A stretch of 64,000 nucleotides of DNA from Parasegetibacter sp. NRK P23 (GCF_023721715.1 NZ_JAMDLG010000001.1:1775784-1839783), one strand, 5' to 3'; positions 17,716 to 27,412 are shown, numbered from the stretch's first letter. Translations and numbers: made by a program. Notes: generated from the sequence alone by a model not told the origin.

Positions 17716-18723
17716 ATGAGTAACTACCGCAAAGTAATGACCCTGGACGAGTTCACGATCCAGGAGCTCCGTAATTTCCCTACAGCCACCGGCGCTTTGA
17801 GCGGACTCCTCCGCGATATCGGTCTTGCCGCCAAAAGAGTGAATGTTGAAGTAAACAAAGCCGGACTGGTGGACATCCTCGGTGATTATGGTTCCATTAA
17901 TGTTCAGGGAGAAGATGTGAAAAAACTGGACATCTTCGCCAACAACCAGTTCGTGGGTGTGCTGCGCCACGGCATCAGCTGCGCCGGCGTGGGCAGCGAA
18001 GAGAACGATGATATTATTGTTTTTGATGATGAACTGAGCAAAAATGCCAGTTATGTGGTATTGATGGATCCCCTCGACGGGAGCAGTAATATTGATGTAA
18101 ACGTTTCAATCGGCACTATTTTCAGCGTTTTCAGAAGGGTTACCCCAAAAGGTCAGCCGGTAACGATGGAAGACTTCCTGCAGCCCGGAAAGTTCCAGGT
18201 GGCCGCGGGGTATATTATCTATGGTTCTTCCACGATGATGGTATATGCCACAAAACGCGGGGTGAACGGGTTCACCCTTGATCCTTCCATCGGTGAATTC
18301 TGCCTGAGTCATCCCGACATTAAAACACCCGAATTCGGTAAGTTTTACTCCGTGAACCACGGGATTTTCTTCCAGTATGCGGAGAAAGTAAGAAACTACA
18401 TCAACCGCTGCCAGCAGAAAACCAAAGAAGCAGGAGGTCCTTATACACAGCGCTACATCGGAAGTATGGTGGCCGATCTGCACCGGAACCTCATTAAGGG
18501 CGGTATTTTCATGTACCCCGGAACCGGTGAAAAACCCAATGGTAAACTCCGTCTTTTGTACGAATGCAACCCGTTTGGTTTTATCCTCGAAAAAGCGGGG
18601 GGAAAAGCTTCTAACGGGGAAGAACGTATCCTGGAGGTGAAACCCACGGAACTCCACCAGCGTACGCCTTTCTTCGCCGGCAGCAAAGGCATGATGGAGG
18701 AACTGGAATCCTGCCTGGAATAA
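17716..18723 (+). CDS. fbp: Fructose-1,6-bisphosphatase, class I
   Basis: 335 residues. It removes the 1-phosphate from fructose-1,6-bisphosphate in gluconeogenesis. The metal-binding signature [10 protein letters not shown] is present, as are [20 protein letters not shown] and the C-terminal [20 protein letters not shown]. The frame is open upstream, but the ATG at 17716 gives the usual length and follows a TACGTTTG -7 box at 17687-17694 by 21 nt. No second FBPase is seen in the window. It is divergent from lysC and followed by a CAP-domain gene 55 bp downstream on the same strand. Confidence 0.96.
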   Translation: MSNYRKVMTLDEFTIQELRNFPTATGALSGLLRDIGLAAKRVNVEVNKAGLVDILGDYGSINVQGEDVKKLDIFANNQFVGVLRHGISCAGVGSEENDDIIVFDDELSKNASYVVLMDPLDGSSNIDVNVSIGTIFSVFRRVTPKGQPVTMEDFLQPGKFQVAAGYIIYGSSTMMVYATKRGVNGFTLDPSIGEFCLSHPDIKTPEFGKFYSVNHGIFFQYAEKVRNYINRCQQKTKEAGGPYTQRYIGSMVADLHRNLIKGGIFMYPGTGEKPNGKLRLLYECNPFGFILEKAGGKASNGEERILEVKPTELHQRTPFFAGSKGMMEELESCLE

Positions 18724-18778
18724 GATTTCTCTAACAGAAAATGGTACAGAAATTGAATTTCCTTTCTTAAAAGCTATT

Positions 18779-19288
18779 ATGCGTTTCAGATCGGCATTGT
18801 TCGGCTCATGTTTACTGCTCACATTGTTGATACAGGAAAGAACCGCCCTGGCGGCGGAACGGCATCCTGTGCTTACGGTTCAATTGGTTTCTGATGATGA
18901 TAATGATCCGGCTGATATGGAATCGGAAATTCTTGAACTCGTGAACAAGCACCGGAAAAAGAAAAACCTGCCGCCGCTGCAATGGAACAGCGCTATGGCG
19001 AAAGCCGCGGAACAACACAGTGCGAATATGGCGAAAAAGAAGACCGCATTCGGCCACAACGGCTTTGAGGCCAGGGTGAAAAAGATCGCGTCTTCGGAAG
19101 GTATGCTGAAAGGATGGGCGGAAAATGTGGCTTTTGGGAACCTTTCCGCCGAAGAAGTAGTGAAAGGCTGGCTGAAAAGTCCGGGGCACAAAAAGAACAT
19201 TGAAGGAAAATACAACCTGATGGGCGTGGGCATTGCCCGGAGCAAAAGCGGGGAATTGTATTTCACGCAGATTTTCGGCCTGAAATAA
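18779..19288 (+). CDS. Secreted CAP-domain (SCP/PR1-like) protein
   Basis: 169 residues. A signal peptide ends around ALA (residue 25). The rest is one CAP domain with the family sequence order: LVNKHRKKKNLPPLQW, AEQHSANMAKK, FGHNG with the cavity histidine, GWAENVAFG and the final helix-strand WLKSPGHKKNI...MGVGIARS. CAP proteins occur in all domains of life and are secreted. In bacteria their roles are mostly unproven, with lipid binding or proteolysis proposed. The neighbours give no functional clue. A 14-bp perfect inverted repeat follows the stop codon. Confidence 0.88.
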   Translation: MRFRSALFGSCLLLTLLIQERTALAAERHPVLTVQLVSDDDNDPADMESEILELVNKHRKKKNLPPLQWNSAMAKAAEQHSANMAKKKTAFGHNGFEARVKKIASSEGMLKGWAENVAFGNLSAEEVVKGWLKSPGHKKNIEGKYNLMGVGIARSKSGELYFTQIFGLK

Positions 19289-19310
19289 TAGGTAAAGGCG
19301 TTGCGCCGTA

Positions 19311-19390
19311 GCGTCGTTGCGAGAAAAGTAATTTGGATAAAATGTCTCGCAACGACGCCTGCTTCATACCTCGCAGACGCAACGTTTTTT
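19311..19390. repeat. Intergenic inverted repeat with dispersed GCAACG-type motif
   Basis: A perfect 14-bp inverted repeat (19311-19324 with 19345-19358, 20-nt loop, arm GCGTCGTTGCGAGA) is followed by CCTGCTTCATACCTCGCAG and CAACGTT. The second part recurs almost unchanged at 57133-57159. It lies between convergent CAP and ychF genes. There is no U-tract directly after the stem on either strand, so it is not a standard terminator, although the hairpin could protect 3' ends. Confidence 0.7.
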
Positions 19391-19398
19391 ATGATTCG

Positions 19399-20496
19399 TT
19401 ACACGTTAAAGCGGAAGTGCATGATGTCGCCATCTTTCACGATATACTCTTTTCCTTCAATCCGTAATTTTCCATTATCGCGGCAGGCCGCTTCGGAACC
19501 GTACTTCACAAAATCGTCGTAAGCGATCACTTCGGCTTTGATGAAACCTTTTTCGAAATCGGTGTGGATCACACTGGCGGCCTGTGGCGCTTTCCAACCT
19601 TCCTGGATGGTCCAGGCGCGTACTTCCTGAACGCCTGCGGTGAAATAAGTCTGCAGTTTCAGGAGTTTGTATACCGAGTGGATCATTTTATCGAGGGCGG
19701 GTTCGGTCATGTTGTATTCTTCCATGAACATCGCCTTGTCTTCGGGGTTTTCGATTTCCGCGATCTGTGCCTCGATGTTGTTGCACATCACGATTACTTC
19801 CGCGTTTTCCGAGGCCACGGCTGCCTTCAGCATTTCTGAATATTTGTTGCCGGTGTGCATACTGGCTTCTTCCACGTTGGCGACGTAGAGCACCAGTTTT
19901 TCGGTGAGCAGGAACAGGTCGGCGATGGCTACGCGTTCTTCCTTGTCGAGGGCGAGTGTGCGTATACTTTGTCCTTTTTCCAGGTGATCTTTACAGCGTT
20001 TCAGGATCTCCATTTCCACTTTGGCCTTGGGATCTGTTTTGGCCATTTTTTCGGTGCGTTGCAGTTTTTTCTCCACGCTTTCCAGGTCCTTCAGCTGCAG
20101 TTCGGTATCGATGATTTCTTTATCGCTAACGGGATTGATGGCGCCTTCTTCACGGAGGATGTTCTCGTCTTCGAAGCAGCGGATCACGTGCACGATGGCA
20201 TCCACTTCACGGATATTGCCTAGGAACTTGTTGCCCAGACCTTCCCCCTTGCTGGCGCCGCGCACCAGTCCGGCGATGTCCACGATCTCGATCTGTGTGG
20301 GCACCACCCTGTTGGGGTTCACCAGTTCTGCCAGTTTGTTCAGCCTGGGATCTGGAACATCCACGAGTCCCACATTGGGATCGATGGTACAGAAACGATA
20401 ATTGCTCGCCTGCGCCTTTGCACTGTTGCTCACTGCGTTGAAAAGAGTGGATTTTCCTACGTTGGGTAATCCTACAATACCTGCTTGTAAAGCCAT
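19399..20496 (-). CDS. ychF: Redox-regulated ATPase YchF (Obg family)
   Basis: 365 residues. P-loop GLPNVGKST is at residues 9-17, followed by DIAGLVRGASKGEGLGNKFL. YchF/OLA1 has an altered G4 motif, binds ATP rather than GTP and associates with ribosomes in stress control (family knowledge). The coiled-coil middle and the C-terminal TGS domain (AASVIHTDFEKGFIKAEVIAYDDF) are complete. It is transcribed alone from a TATCTTTG box at 20516-20523, 19 nt upstream of the ATG, and is divergent from the SpmA/B gene. Confidence 0.96.
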   Translation of the reverse strand: MALQAGIVGLPNVGKSTLFNAVSNSAKAQASNYRFCTIDPNVGLVDVPDPRLNKLAELVNPNRVVPTQIEIVDIAGLVRGASKGEGLGNKFLGNIREVDAIVHVIRCFEDENILREEGAINPVSDKEIIDTELQLKDLESVEKKLQRTEKMAKTDPKAKVEMEILKRCKDHLEKGQSIRTLALDKEERVAIADLFLLTEKLVLYVANVEEASMHTGNKYSEMLKAAVASENAEVIVMCNNIEAQIAEIENPEDKAMFMEEYNMTEPALDKMIHSVYKLLKLQTYFTAGVQEVRAWTIQEGWKAPQAASVIHTDFEKGFIKAEVIAYDDFVKYGSEAACRDNGKLRIEGKEYIVKDGDIMHFRFNV

Positions 20497-20515
20497 TTTG
20501 GAGATTTTTCGGCCG

Positions 20516-20523
20516 CAAAGATA
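20516..20523 (-). promoter_or_regulatory. -7 box TATCTTTG for ychF
   Basis: An exact Bacteroidota -7 match read on the minus strand, 19 nt upstream of the ychF ATG. No obvious -33 TTG is found at 17-23 bp. Confidence 0.5.
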
Positions 20524-20633
20524 GGGATTTCCACGGTGGATCGGCCCGCTTTCTAACCATGGGCATCACCATGTTTTCAGGGATCGCATAAATTTCCTAT
20601 TTTCCACGAATTATTCCGACTAATCCATTCCGC

Positions 20634-21887
20634 ATGGCGCTCAATTATGTTTGGCTGGCTTTTTTTCTGATCGCGTTCCTGGTTGCTCTCATTAAGCTGA
20701 TCTTTTTCGGAGATGTTGAAATTTTCTCCAAAGTAGTTTCAGGCATATTCGATTCAGCCAAAACGGGCTTCGATATTTCCATCGGACTGGTGGGCATGAT
20801 GACCCTATGGCTGGGGATCATGAAAATAGGAGAGCGGGCGGGTATGATACAGGTTTTTTCCAGGGCCGTGGCGCCATTCTTCCGGAAACTGTTCCCCTCC
20901 ATTCCGTCGGGCCATTCCGCGAATGGTTCGATTATGATGAACTTCTCCGCGAACATGCTGGGGCTCGACAATGCGGCTACGCCGCTGGGCTTGAAGGCGA
21001 TGAAGGAGTTACAGGAGATCAATCCGGAGAAAGAAACCGCGAGTAACGCGCAGATCATGTTCCTGGTGTTGAATACCGCGGGCATCACGCTGATCCCCAC
21101 TTCTGTGATCGCCATCCGGCAGAGTATGGCCATAGAGCAGGGACTGGTCGGTTTCAATGCCACAGATATCTTTTTACCCACGCTCATGGGCACCTTCGTT
21201 TCCTTCATTTCGGGTATGGTGGCCGTGGCCGCTTACCAGCGCATCAATCTTTTTAAATTGCCCGTACTGGTATTTGTGTTGGGTTTTTCCGGCATTATGG
21301 CCGCGCTTTTCTTCTGGCTGCGGCAGTATTCTCCCGAAGTGATGGCCCAATACATCGGGTTACTGGGAAGCCTGATTATTTTTTCCATCATCATTTCTTT
21401 CCTGGTGATGGGCATGGTGAAGAGGATCAACGTGTACGAAGCTTTCATTGAAGGCGCGAAGGAGGGATTCCAGACGGCCGTTACAATTATTCCATACCTT
21501 ATTGCCATATTGGTGGCCATCAGCGCGTTCCGCACAACGGGTTGCATGGACTATATTGAACAGGGAATCGCCTTTGCCGTGGCCGCCATGGGATTCGATA
21601 CCAGTTTTGTGCCCGTGGTGCCCGTGGGTATCATGAAATCGCTGAGCGGCGGCGGCGCCCGGGGGCTAATGGTAGATGTGATGAAAACACATGGTGTGGA
21701 TTCGTTCCAGGGTTACCTGGCTTCCATTATGCAGGGTTCAACGGAAACAACCTTTTATATACTTGCGGTATATTTCGGTAGCGTGAACATCCGCAAAACG
21801 CGCTATGCGCTCACCTGCGGACTTATCGCAGACCTGGTGGGCATCATTGCGGCCATCATCATCGCCTATGCCACGTATAAATTTTAG
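20634..21887 (+). CDS. Fused SpmA/SpmB-type nucleoside-recognition membrane protein
   Basis: 417 residues with about 9-10 membrane segments. The N-terminal half resembles spore maturation protein A (LGIMKIGERAGM, SANGSIMMNFSANMLGLDNAATPLGLKAM) and the C-terminal half resembles SpmB (GAKEGFQTAVTIIPYLIAILVA, GSTETTFYILAVYFG). Each half carries a Gate/nucleoside-recognition domain. In Bacillus SpmA and SpmB act in spore core dehydration, yet this organism is not a spore former. The fused protein is common in Bacteroidota and its role is unknown, perhaps transport of a small solute. It is followed 80 bp later by the ethanolamine permease gene, although a functional link is not evident. Confidence 0.85.
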   Translation: MALNYVWLAFFLIAFLVALIKLIFFGDVEIFSKVVSGIFDSAKTGFDISIGLVGMMTLWLGIMKIGERAGMIQVFSRAVAPFFRKLFPSIPSGHSANGSIMMNFSANMLGLDNAATPLGLKAMKELQEINPEKETASNAQIMFLVLNTAGITLIPTSVIAIRQSMAIEQGLVGFNATDIFLPTLMGTFVSFISGMVAVAAYQRINLFKLPVLVFVLGFSGIMAALFFWLRQYSPEVMAQYIGLLGSLIIFSIIISFLVMGMVKRINVYEAFIEGAKEGFQTAVTIIPYLIAILVAISAFRTTGCMDYIEQGIAFAVAAMGFDTSFVPVVPVGIMKSLSGGGARGLMVDVMKTHGVDSFQGYLASIMQGSTETTFYILAVYFGSVNIRKTRYALTCGLIADLVGIIAAIIIAYATYKF

Positions 21888-21967
21888 CGGCGGTTTAATT
21901 TTCATTATCTAACTTCAAACGCCAATTGTCTGTAACTGCGCAGTTTACTCATTCACACCATTGAAAC

Positions 21968-23302
21968 ATGGAGCACCAAACTGCAGCAACGTTAAAGCGT
22001 ACCTTAAAACCCATTCATCTCTGGGCCATCGCCGTGGGCCTCGTCATCTCCGGAGAATATTTCGGCTGGAACTATGGCTGGGGCGTTTCCGGCACTATCG
22101 GCTTTCTGATCGCCAGCTTACTGGTAACGGTGATGTATGTTACTTTTATTTTCAGTTATACCGAGTTAACAGCCGCCATTCCACATGCGGGCGGCGCTTT
22201 TGCTTACGCGTACAGAGCTATGGGGCCAATGGGCGGATTGGTAGCGGGTTATGCTACGCTGGTCGACTTTCTGCTGGCCACGCCGGCGATTGCTTTTGCC
22301 TTGGGCAGTTACCTGCATTTTTTATATCCTTCTGTTGGAGTTATTCCTTCAGCGCTTGCCTTCAACGTGGTGTTCATGTTACTCAATGCCTCGGGCGTGA
22401 AGGAATCGGCGGTTTTTTCCGTTTTCATCACGGCCCTCGCGGTCATCGAACTGCTCATATTCATGGGAATTGTGGCCCCGCATTTCAAAATGGATAATTT
22501 CATGACCGATCCCATGCCTTTCGGTTGGTCGGGTGTATTCGCGGCGCTTCCTTTCGCGGTGTGGTTCTACCTTGCCATCGAAGGAGTGGCCATGGTGGCG
22601 GAAGAAGTGAAGAACCCGGCGCGCAATATCCCCAAAGGATACATCTCCGCATTGGCCACACTCGCGTTCCTCGCTCTCGGTGTAATGATCCTCACAGGCG
22701 GCGTGGGCAACTGGCGCGCACTCAGTAATATCGACTACCCATTGCCGGAAGCCATTGGGATGGTACTTGGAAAAGACAACAGCTTTACTAAATTATTCGC
22801 GAGTATCGGCCTCTTCGGATTGATCGCATCGCTTCATGGGACGATCCTCGCTTCGTCGCGGCAGGTGTTCGCCATGGCGCGGAGTGGTTTTCTTCCTGAA
22901 AAACTCTCGGCTGTAAATACCCGTTTCAAAACGCCCCATTGGGCCATTGCCGCAGGAGGAGTGGTGAGTTTTGTAGCGATCTTTACGGGCACCACCAGCC
23001 AGGTGATCATCCTCGCGGTGCTGGGCGCTTTGGTGATGTACATCATGAGTATGATCAGCCTGTTTATACTCCGTAAAAAAGAGCCGGGGTTGGAGCGTCC
23101 GTTCATCGCGCCTTTTTATCCGTTATTTCCGGCGATCGCGCTGGTGCTATCGGTTGTTTGCATGATCGCGCTTGTGTATTATAACCTGTTGCTCAGTGGT
23201 ATTTTCTTCGGAGGATTGGTATTGGCGGGAGGATTATTTTTGTTGAAGGGAAAACGGGCGGTAACCGATGAATTGTTGAATAGACCAGCGCCTAGTATAT
23301 AG
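21968..23302 (+). CDS. eat: Ethanolamine permease (APC superfamily)
   Basis: 444 residues with 12 predicted membrane segments of the APC amino acid/polyamine/organocation fold. LWAIAVGLVISGEYFGWNYGW near the N-terminus is the hallmark of the ethanolamine permease subfamily. GGAFAYAYRAMGPMGGLVAGY and the EEVKNPARNIPKGY loop are also typical. It imports ethanolamine. The stop codon is one base from the eutB start, so permease and lyase genes form one operon. This makes the substrate assignment much stronger than the sequence alone. Confidence 0.93.
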   Translation: MEHQTAATLKRTLKPIHLWAIAVGLVISGEYFGWNYGWGVSGTIGFLIASLLVTVMYVTFIFSYTELTAAIPHAGGAFAYAYRAMGPMGGLVAGYATLVDFLLATPAIAFALGSYLHFLYPSVGVIPSALAFNVVFMLLNASGVKESAVFSVFITALAVIELLIFMGIVAPHFKMDNFMTDPMPFGWSGVFAALPFAVWFYLAIEGVAMVAEEVKNPARNIPKGYISALATLAFLALGVMILTGGVGNWRALSNIDYPLPEAIGMVLGKDNSFTKLFASIGLFGLIASLHGTILASSRQVFAMARSGFLPEKLSAVNTRFKTPHWAIAAGGVVSFVAIFTGTTSQVIILAVLGALVMYIMSMISLFILRKKEPGLERPFIAPFYPLFPAIALVLSVVCMIALVYYNLLLSGIFFGGLVLAGGLFLLKGKRAVTDELLNRPAPSI

Positions 23303-23303
23303 T

Positions 23304-24680
23304 ATGAAGTACCGGCAAACGATAGGGCAAACCGTATATGTGTTCAGCGACCTGAAAATGTTGCTGGCGAAGGCTTCTCCTTTCCGGAGCGGCGATGCGT
23401 TGGCGGGCGTATGCGCCGGTTCTTATGAAGAACGCGTGGCCGCGCAGCTTACACTCGCGGAATTACCACTGAAGCAATTTCTGAACGAAACACCTGTTCC
23501 TTACGAAGAGGATGAAATCACAAGACTGATTATCGATACGCACAATACCGCAGCCTTTGCACCGTTGGCGCACCTTACAGTAGGCGATTTCCGCAACTGG
23601 TTACTTGGACCGGAAGCCACTTCGGAAGTGTTGCACAAGCTCGCCCCGGGCATAACGCCTGAAATGGCCGCCGCGGTCAGCAAGATCATGCGCAACCAGG
23701 ACCTGATTGCTGTGGCACGGAAATGCGAAGTGGTCACGAAATTCCGCAATACCATCGGCCTTAAGGGGCGTTTCTCCACCCGGTTACAGCCCAATCATCC
23801 TACCGATGATCCGCGGGGGATCGCGGCCAGTATGGTAGATGGGTTGTTGTATGGAAACGGTGATGCGGTGATTGGCATCAACCCCGCGACTGATAGTCCG
23901 GCAGGCGTGAACACCTTGCTGCACCTGCTCAATAACGTGATTCACCAGTTCAATATTCCTACACAATCCTGTGTGCTGACACATGTTACCACCACGCTGA
24001 AACTCATGGAAAAAGGCGCGCCGGTTGATCTTTGTTTTCAGTCTATCGGTGGTACGGAACGCACCAATTCAGCCTTCGGCATTTCTTTATCGTTGCTCCG
24101 GGAAGCGCACCAGGCTACTTTATCGCTGAAACGGGGAACCGTGGGCAATAATGTAATGTATTTTGAAACCGGCCAGGGGAGCGCTTTATCGGCCAATGCG
24201 CACCATGGAATGGACCAGCAAACCTGTGAGGCCCGCGCTTATGCCGTGGCCCGTGCTTTCGATCCATTGCTCGTGAACTCCGTAGTGGGATTTATTGGAC
24301 CGGAATATTTGTTTGATGGTAAGCAGATCACACGTGCCGCACTGGAAGATCATTTCTGCGGGAAGCTGCTCGGCCTTCCGATGGGGATGGACATCTGCTA
24401 CACGAACCACGCGGAAGCCGACCAGGACGATATGGATAACCTGCTCACCTTACTCGGTGTGGCCGGCTGCAACTTTATCATGGGCGTGCCCGGTTCAGAT
24501 GATATCATGTTGAATTACCAATCCACTTCTTTCCACGATGCGCTTTACCTGCGGGAAGTGCTGGGATTGAAACCCGCCCCGGAGTTTGAACAATGGTTGA
24601 AAGAAAGAGGCATTATGCATGCGGATGGTAATACCGGGAACAAAGAAACGCTGCAACACCTGCTGCAATACCTTTTCTGA
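23304..24680 (+). CDS. eutB: Ethanolamine ammonia-lyase large subunit
   Basis: 458 residues. With EutC it splits ethanolamine into acetaldehyde and ammonia using adenosylcobalamin. The TIM-barrel subunit is complete, with FRNTIGLKGRFSTRLQPNHP, QSIGGTERTNSAFG, MYFETGQGSALSANAHHG and the late GMDICYTNHAEADQDD segment, all conserved in this family. It starts 1 nt after the permease stop. No eutA reactivase, eutD/eutE genes or shell proteins are nearby, so the pathway is the simple cytosolic type, probably for nitrogen with acetaldehyde removed elsewhere. Cobalamin must be taken up or made. Confidence 0.96.
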   Translation: MKYRQTIGQTVYVFSDLKMLLAKASPFRSGDALAGVCAGSYEERVAAQLTLAELPLKQFLNETPVPYEEDEITRLIIDTHNTAAFAPLAHLTVGDFRNWLLGPEATSEVLHKLAPGITPEMAAAVSKIMRNQDLIAVARKCEVVTKFRNTIGLKGRFSTRLQPNHPTDDPRGIAASMVDGLLYGNGDAVIGINPATDSPAGVNTLLHLLNNVIHQFNIPTQSCVLTHVTTTLKLMEKGAPVDLCFQSIGGTERTNSAFGISLSLLREAHQATLSLKRGTVGNNVMYFETGQGSALSANAHHGMDQQTCEARAYAVARAFDPLLVNSVVGFIGPEYLFDGKQITRAALEDHFCGKLLGLPMGMDICYTNHAEADQDDMDNLLTLLGVAGCNFIMGVPGSDDIMLNYQSTSFHDALYLREVLGLKPAPEFEQWLKERGIMHADGNTGNKETLQHLLQYLF

Positions 24681-24691
24681 AAAGGATCAAT

Positions 24692-25468
24692 ATGGAACTG
24701 ATAAATACACCAGGCAAAGACCCATGGGAAGCGCTGAAACAGTTTACCGCCGCGCGCATTGCATTGGGGCGAACGGGTTCCGGCTTACCCACCAATGCGA
24801 TGTTGCGGTTCAAACTTGCCCATGCGCATGCAAGAGATGCCGTACACGCGCCATTGGATACAAGTCATATCAAAGAAGGGTTGAAAGAAAGAAAACTTTC
24901 AGTTATAGAAGTGGCCAGCAAAGCCGCCGACCGTATTACTTACCTGCAACGGCCCGATCTTGGGCGAGTGCCTGATGCGTATTCCATTACAAGCTTACAG
25001 GAACAAGCTTTTCCCTGCGATGTATGTATTGTTATAGCCGATGGATTGTCTGCCCGGGCCATCCATCTGTATGCGTTGCCCCTGCTGGATGAGTTGCTTC
25101 CGCTGCTGGAAGCGGCGGGCAAAACCCTGGCGCCGGTTTGTGTGGCTACACAGGCGAGGGTGGCGCTTGCCGATCACATCGCGTTTCATCTGAAAGCCAG
25201 GTTGTCTGTAATACTGATCGGAGAACGCCCCGGACTAAGCGCTTCAGACAGTATGGGGGCCTACCTCACTTTTGAGCCACGACCCGGACTCACCGATGAT
25301 TCCCGGAACTGCATCTCCAATATCCGCCCGGAGGGCATCTCTTCCCAACTTGCGGCCGCGAAGTTGTTTTACCTGATCCGGGAAGCTTTTGAACGAAAGA
25401 TATCAGGCGTTGCGCTGAAAGATAATTATGGCCTGCTGCCAGATGCTTCGGATGAGCGTTTGCTTTAA
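24692..25468 (+). CDS. eutC: Ethanolamine ammonia-lyase small subunit
   Basis: 258 residues, the light chain of ethanolamine ammonia-lyase. It shows the LGRTGSGLPTNAMLRFKLAHAHARDAVH opening, the VIADGLSARA segment, GERPGLSASDSMGAYLTF and RNCISNIRPEGIS near the C-terminus. It helps form the cobalamin-binding cleft. The gene follows eutB by 11 bp and closes the eat-eutB-eutC operon. Its last 4 bases overlap the end of the convergent DUF3857 gene. Confidence 0.95.
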   Translation: MELINTPGKDPWEALKQFTAARIALGRTGSGLPTNAMLRFKLAHAHARDAVHAPLDTSHIKEGLKERKLSVIEVASKAADRITYLQRPDLGRVPDAYSITSLQEQAFPCDVCIVIADGLSARAIHLYALPLLDELLPLLEAAGKTLAPVCVATQARVALADHIAFHLKARLSVILIGERPGLSASDSMGAYLTFEPRPGLTDDSRNCISNIRPEGISSQLAAAKLFYLIREAFERKISGVALKDNYGLLPDASDERLL

Positions 25469-27405
25469 CCTTTCTTCTTCAGCACGATCTGCTCGTCGAG
25501 GTATTCGTACATCTGTTTGTAAAAACTTTTCACCATATCATAATCCTGGTAGGAATAATAGGGCAGTTGTATTTCGAACCTGAAGTTGATGGAAATGATG
25601 TTTCCTTCCCGCAACACGCGCCTGGTGAATTCAAGTTCATTGCCGGGCAGTTTCAATCTTAAATTCCTGGGAAGTGATTCAATGGTAACGGCATCGTTCA
25701 GCGTGAGATGGTAATTGAAACTGAATACCTGTGTGGCGCCGAAGTTGATATCGGAGAAGCGTTTTTCGTCGGTAAACGGGTTTTTATCCAGACCCGAAAG
25801 CGGCATAGGGTTCAGCAGGAAATATTCCCCGGAATGCTCCAGTGGCGTGGCGAACCGGAAGCGTTGTGTCAGCTGAACAGTATCGGGCTTCACCTTTTCT
25901 TCCAGCGAGAGAGAGTCTACTTTCAGGGTGGTATAGGCTTTCACCAGCACCTTCCTGATAAAATTTTCTTCACCAGGCACCCGTGCGGCCATACGGTTGA
26001 GCGCGCTGTATCCCTTGCTCACCACGTAACCTTTACCGCTGGCCACCATATCAGGTTGCAGGCTTGCGGTAATATTATAAATGTTTACGTAGCCTTCCCC
26101 CGGCCGTTGCAGGGTAACCAGCGTTCCTTTTTTACGGTCCACCACAAATGCCGTGGTATTCAATAAACTCTCCGGCAGCATCCCGAAAGGCGTGGCGCCA
26201 TCGGTAGCATCCAGTAAATAGGTTCTGTTGTTTAAGGTAACGTAAGCGGCCACTTTGTTGAACTGGTCCAGGAAAGGGTAGGAGGTGTTCACTTTTTTGT
26301 AGCCGCGTTCCGCCACGAGAATGGGTTTCACTTCAAAACCAGCTTCTGCGAGAAGGTTGACCAGGGAAAGATTAATATCTCCACAACTACCGGTTTTGCT
26401 GTTCCAGGCCGATTTAACCCCGTTTCCTCCAGCATACATCCCATAGAAACCGTTCCATTGAAAATGGTTCCTCACATGGTTGAAAAGGGCGGAGAGCTGT
26501 TCTTCTTTCGTCCTGTTCAGCGCGGCTGCGGTAATGATCGCTTTCGCGCCATCGAGGTTCTTATTGAGTTGCGCGCCAAAGGAATTGTGGTTCAGCAGTT
26601 CCCGGGACACCTCATCCCAGGAGTTCATGTACTTTGAGCGGCCCATATAACTGCCGTATGCGGCAAGTTGAAAACTGACCTTCTGGATAAAATCCTGGCG
26701 GGAATCCATATATGGCTCATTTTTCAAACCCGCCACATTGTTCATTTCAAAATAAATCGTGCCTTTATTGGGTTCCGGCTTCAGGATCATGTTCAGTTCC
26801 TCACTTTTCTGCACCCGGTAAGCGAACTCTGAATTGTTGATGAGTGTTAGGTGGTAAGTGCTGCGCAGGGTGGGGAGAAAGGATTGAAAATGCCAGTCGT
26901 CGAGTCCGCCATAATGTTTCATGGTGGATATATAGCGGTATTCGATCACTGAACCTTTTTTTACGCCGGGCATCGCGAAAGTCACTTCTCCGATCTTTGC
27001 GTTGATTTTACTGCGGTAGATGTTTTTTTTATCGAGCGTGAATTTATCCATGCCACCGCCACCTTCGACAGGAGTAAGCACCACGCCATCAATGCCGGAG
27101 ATATGTTCGAAATCAGATTCCGCATAATAACGGATTTTGATATTTGCATAATCGAGACCAGCGTCGTTCAGTATTTTGATGCGTACAACACGGTCGGTCA
27201 CCAATTCATTGTTAGTGCCGGGATAACTCCTGGCGCGGTCGAGTAATATGACGGCCGGGGCGTTCTTTTCAAACGCGCAATCGGTCATGCTGAGTTCCTC
27301 GCGGGTGAAAACACCCATCGTGGGGGCGTCTTCCCATTGTGCCATCACTTTTACGGAACAGCAACTGAGTATGCCCAGCAATATTGATGTTATATACCTT
27401 TTCAT
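25465..27405 (-). CDS. DUF3857/transglutaminase-like exported protein (paralogue 3)
   Basis: 646 residues with a signal peptide (residues 1-22, ending VMA). An N-terminal DUF3857 beta domain spans about residues 50-240. A transglutaminase-like core follows, with Cys341 in TGSCGDINLSLVNLL, and then a beta-rich C-terminal domain. Compared with the canonical Cys-His-Asp triad, the cysteine and aspartate (LLDATDG) are kept. The histidine expected in the FNH position of the middle gene is lysine here (QFNKV). It is last in a three-gene operon, 7 bp after the middle gene, and is more similar to the first gene than to the middle one. Cell-envelope protein processing is possible, but no function is proven for this family. 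Confidence 0.85.
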   Translation of the reverse strand: MKRYITSILLGILSCCSVKVMAQWEDAPTMGVFTREELSMTDCAFEKNAPAVILLDRARSYPGTNNELVTDRVVRIKILNDAGLDYANIKIRYYAESDFEHISGIDGVVLTPVEGGGGMDKFTLDKKNIYRSKINAKIGEVTFAMPGVKKGSVIEYRYISTMKHYGGLDDWHFQSFLPTLRSTYHLTLINNSEFAYRVQKSEELNMILKPEPNKGTIYFEMNNVAGLKNEPYMDSRQDFIQKVSFQLAAYGSYMGRSKYMNSWDEVSRELLNHNSFGAQLNKNLDGAKAIITAAALNRTKEEQLSALFNHVRNHFQWNGFYGMYAGGNGVKSAWNSKTGSCGDINLSLVNLLAEAGFEVKPILVAERGYKKVNTSYPFLDQFNKVAAYVTLNNRTYLLDATDGATPFGMLPESLLNTTAFVVDRKKGTLVTLQRPGEGYVNIYNITASLQPDMVASGKGYVVSKGYSALNRMAARVPGEENFIRKVLVKAYTTLKVDSLSLEEKVKPDTVQLTQRFRFATPLEHSGEYFLLNPMPLSGLDKNPFTDEKRFSDINFGATQVFSFNYHLTLNDAVTIESLPRNLRLKLPGNELEFTRRVLREGNIISINFRFEIQLPYYSYQDYDMVKSFYKQMYEYLDEQIVLKKKG

Positions 27406-27412
27406 ACGGCAA

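Noticed and set aside
19311-19358. Perfect 14-bp inverted repeat after the CAP gene as a terminator
   Set aside because: No U-run directly follows the stem on either strand, and part of the sequence recurs in another gap, so it is better described as a repeat.
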